From the NCBI GenBank assembly GCA_948146395.1, contig OX411543.1, forward strand, positions 19,238,363-19,302,362: a stretch of 64,000 nt of DNA, read 5' to 3'. The notes below the pieces were generated by a model that had not been told where the DNA came from, did no database searches, and saw only the letters and a list, made by a program, of their open reading frames with translations. The stretch comes from Fragum whitleyi. Lineage: Eukaryota; Mollusca; Bivalvia; Cardiida; Cardiidae. The position numbers and the translations under genes were made by a program. Shown one piece after another: positions 61,901-64,000 of this stretch (its first letter is position 1; each line of letters opens with the position of its first letter).

Positions 61901-62180
61901 CGAAGCAGACGGATTGATAGACTTTTTTCGTCTGACCCTGCTCGAATACATAGAAAATTATTCTTATGAATCTAAATAAGACATGAATGTTTTGTTTATC
62001 AGTCGTTTGGTATTAGTACGTTATTTGACATAGCACCCTGCCTCAGTGACAGAGGCGATGCCTAGATTATTAACGCAGAGGACGGATAAATAGATTTTTT
62101 TCCGAATACAGAGAAAATAATTCTTATGAATCTAAATAAGAAACCAATGTATTGTGTATCAGTTGCTTTATAGATTTACG
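55976..62180 (+). repeat. ~181-bp satellite, array 2 (34 monomers; 16-mer higher-order repeat x 2)
   Basis: 34 cores run from 56074 to 62053, spacing mostly 178-185 bp. A higher-order unit of 16 monomers, 2900-2902 bp, is repeated: core 56258 matches 59158, 56442 matches 59343, and so on through 58977 and 61879, with near-identity. Inside the unit, monomers 56258-57165 and 57347-58073 are a diverged internal duplication, one monomer shorter in the second block. The core 13-mer is kept in nearly all monomers while flanks vary (for example CTTGACCCTGCTCGACTAC against CAATTGACAGTGTTCGAATA types). Confidence 0.95.
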
Positions 62181-62655
62181 GAAATATTTTCTCCGTTTTG
62201 TCCATTTGAGGACGCCCGCTTGTCCGGTTTTGCATTATCTACGTTTTAAAAAATGTTTCCATACTGTAAAGGTCACCTTAATTTCAGTCATATATATATG
62301 CAAGTCACTAGATGGAATTAAATGAACAATAACTATGAAGTTTAATATAGTCATAAGCCCAGGAAGATAAACGGTACATTCTGTTTAGAAAGCATGTCCA
62401 GCTTTGTAAGCAAGTGCACTTGCAAAACGTGGTATGTTTGCAAACAGTTTGCACCGTTTTGTCACCTTGAAAGCATGACAGATGTTTTGTATTAAGAAAC
62501 GTACGAACGCTTACAATAATATTGGTAATCCGATAATGATCAAAATAGCGTATTCGAGTTATATTTTATACCGGGATCTATTGCACGTTCCACATTTTGT
62601 ATTAACCTGAAAATACTGTTAAGTCTCAAACAAACTCGTGATCAATGCTAAGATT
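62181..62655 (+). repeat. Flank module F, copy 2
   Basis: Second copy of 53460-53990, directly after the satellite array and directly before mosaic copy 2, so the order satellite-F-mosaic is kept. Confidence 0.85.
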
Positions 62656-63245
62656 TATTTTCAATTAGGCCGTCAGGCTGTTGGTACTAGTCGCCAGGCC
62701 GCTAGGCCACTAGGTTGATATGTATCAGTCTTAATTTACCTTAAGGCCGCCAGTTCGCTGGGCCGCGAGGTCATTGTGCCACTGTCGCGATTGGCTGGTA
62801 GTACAATCTTCAAGTCACCAGGCAAGTAGGTCGCTGGTTATTTCTGCTTTATTTCTTTAAGGTTGCCAGGCCGCTTGTCCGCAGGGCCGCTAAGTCGTTT
62901 TTTTAATCAGTCTTTATTCAAATGCAGGCCTCCAGGCTACTTGTTCTTTCAGGCCTTGTTTTACTTTCAGGTCACCGGTCTGCTAGGCCGCCATGCCGCT
63001 GGTCCGCTAGGCTTTTGGCTCTCTCTTTCCTAACAGCCCAGTGGCCGAGCGGCCCGAAGGTCAAAAAGGATAGACAGAACCACATGCCTGGCTACACCGC
63101 GGCATTTTGACGTTATAAAGCCAGGCAGCCTGAAGGTAAATTAAATATTGATAGAACCACTAGCTAAGCAGCACAGAGGTCTGGCGACAAAGCAGCCCGT
63201 TGGCCCAGCGGACAAAAGATACAACAGGGTAAAAGATTATATAAG
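62656..63245. repeat. GC-rich mosaic, copy 2 (truncated)
   Basis: It parallels 54030-54600: GCCGTCAGGCTGTTGGTACT, CGCCAGTTCGCTGGGCCGCG, GGTTGCCAGGCCGCTT and, after the orientation switch, GCCTGAAGGTAAATTAAATA and AACCACTAGCTAAGCAGC. It stops near 63240 where the next element starts. Confidence 0.85.
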
Positions 63246-63257
63246 GACGAAATGATC

Positions 63258-64000
63258 AACAAGAGGACCAAGATGGTCCTAGATCGCTCACCTGAGTCTC
63301 TATGACCCCTGGGACATCACATTTATTAGATAGGCAGATGTCAAAAAGAAGATAATTGCCTAAGATCAATACCATGGAACGTTTTCAGCGAAGAGCAAGA
63401 CAGATATGCCTTTTTGCTCTTTGATTCTATGTAAAAAGGGATGCACCCGGGTGGACCCCAAAACTGACCCCAGGGTCTTGATATGAACAAACTTGGAAGA
63501 GGTCCATAAGATGATGCTACATTCTAAATATGAAAGCTGTCTGCCTTCTGGTTTCAGAGAGGAAGATTTTTGACGGTTTTTCCATTTTCACCCATCATGC
63601 TCAGATGAACTGAAAGGGATGCGCCCGGGTGGAGACCAAATATGACCCAAGGGTCTTGATATGAATAAACTTGGTAGGGGCCAACAAGATGATGCTTTAT
63701 ACCGAAAATGAAAGCAGTGTGCCCTCTGGTTACAGAGAAGAAGATTTTTAAAGATTTTCGCTCTTTGATTCTATGTAAAAAGGGTTGCGCCCGGGCAAAG
63801 CCCAAACATGACCAAAGGGTCTTGATATGAACAAACTTGGTAGAGGTCCACTAGATGATGCTACATTCTAAATATGAAAGCTGTCTGCCTTCTGGTTTCA
63901 GAGAAGAAGATTTTTGACGGTTTTCCCATTTTCACCAATCATGCTCAGATGAGCTGAAAGGGATGCGCCCGGGTGGAGACCAAATATGACCCAAGAGTCT
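63258..64000 (+). mobile_element. Hairpin-ended element, left end and tandem core; runs off the window
   Basis: The left end AACAAGAG is followed by the hairpin AGGACCA-AGA-TGGTCCT and CGCTCACCTGAG. Core units of ~180 bp carry GGGATGC(A/G)CCCGGGTGGA and GGGTCTTGATATGAA(C/T)AAACTTGG at about 63438, 63618, 63782 and 63960. The right end is outside the window. Confidence 0.8.

Noticed and set aside
55976..62180. Regularly spaced palindromes suggestive of a CRISPR array
   Set aside because: The period is ~181 bp with homologous, not unique, intervening sequence, and the context is eukaryotic with spliced genes. It is a satellite.

Overview
The window looks like genomic DNA from a bivalve mollusc. 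It is AT-rich and intron-rich, with GT-AG introns. It is crowded with short non-autonomous elements that carry tandem cores, CCGT/CAGA microsatellites and terminal hairpins, the 'pearl'/Helitron-like style known from bivalve genomes. There is no operon structure, and almost all open frames of 60-110 codons are repeat-derived noise. The species cannot be named from the sequence alone.

One host gene is clear. Eleven coding exons on the minus strand (46005 down to 16254) encode about 585 residues of a long-chain fatty acid transport protein / very-long-chain acyl-CoA synthetase (SLC27A family, FATP1/4-like). Ten exon-exon phases join in frame. The catalytic signatures are intact: the AMP/ATP P-loop [17 protein letters not shown], the FATP motif [13 protein letters not shown] and the C-terminal TGTHKLQK. 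The short N-terminal membrane-anchor exon was not found and lies upstream of 46005. The introns (up to 12 kb) hold most of the repeats, a CENP-B/Tigger-type helix-turn-helix relic and a tRNA-like relic.

Layout. 1-15.9 kb (downstream of the gene) is dominated by a tandem segmental duplication, copy A 2205-9775 and copy B 9984-15541. Each copy carries insertions the other lacks, giving natural filled/empty site pairs. 16-46 kb is the SLC27A gene with its intronic elements. 46.9-47.8 kb has a tandem-core element that ends in an inverted triplet of a 13-bp motif. 48.4-49.9 kb and 56.0-62.2 kb are arrays of a ~181-bp satellite, each monomer carrying that same 13-bp near-palindrome, TAGGCGATGCCTA. 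The second array is a 16-monomer higher-order repeat of 2.90 kb present twice. 53.5-56.0 kb and 62.2-63.2 kb are paired copies of a flank plus an unusual GC-rich 'GGCCGCTAGGC' mosaic. The window ends inside another hairpin-ended element.

The two observations most worth following up are these. First, a diverse superfamily of elements starts with AACNAGAR and ends flush with a hairpin whose arms differ between copies but stay complementary; they are inserted directly before oligo-A, with boundaries fixed by filled/empty pairs. Second, the satellite has a palindromic core that is better conserved than the rest of the monomer, shows a paired compensatory change, and recurs outside the array as an exact 22-bp-periodic alternating inverted triplet.
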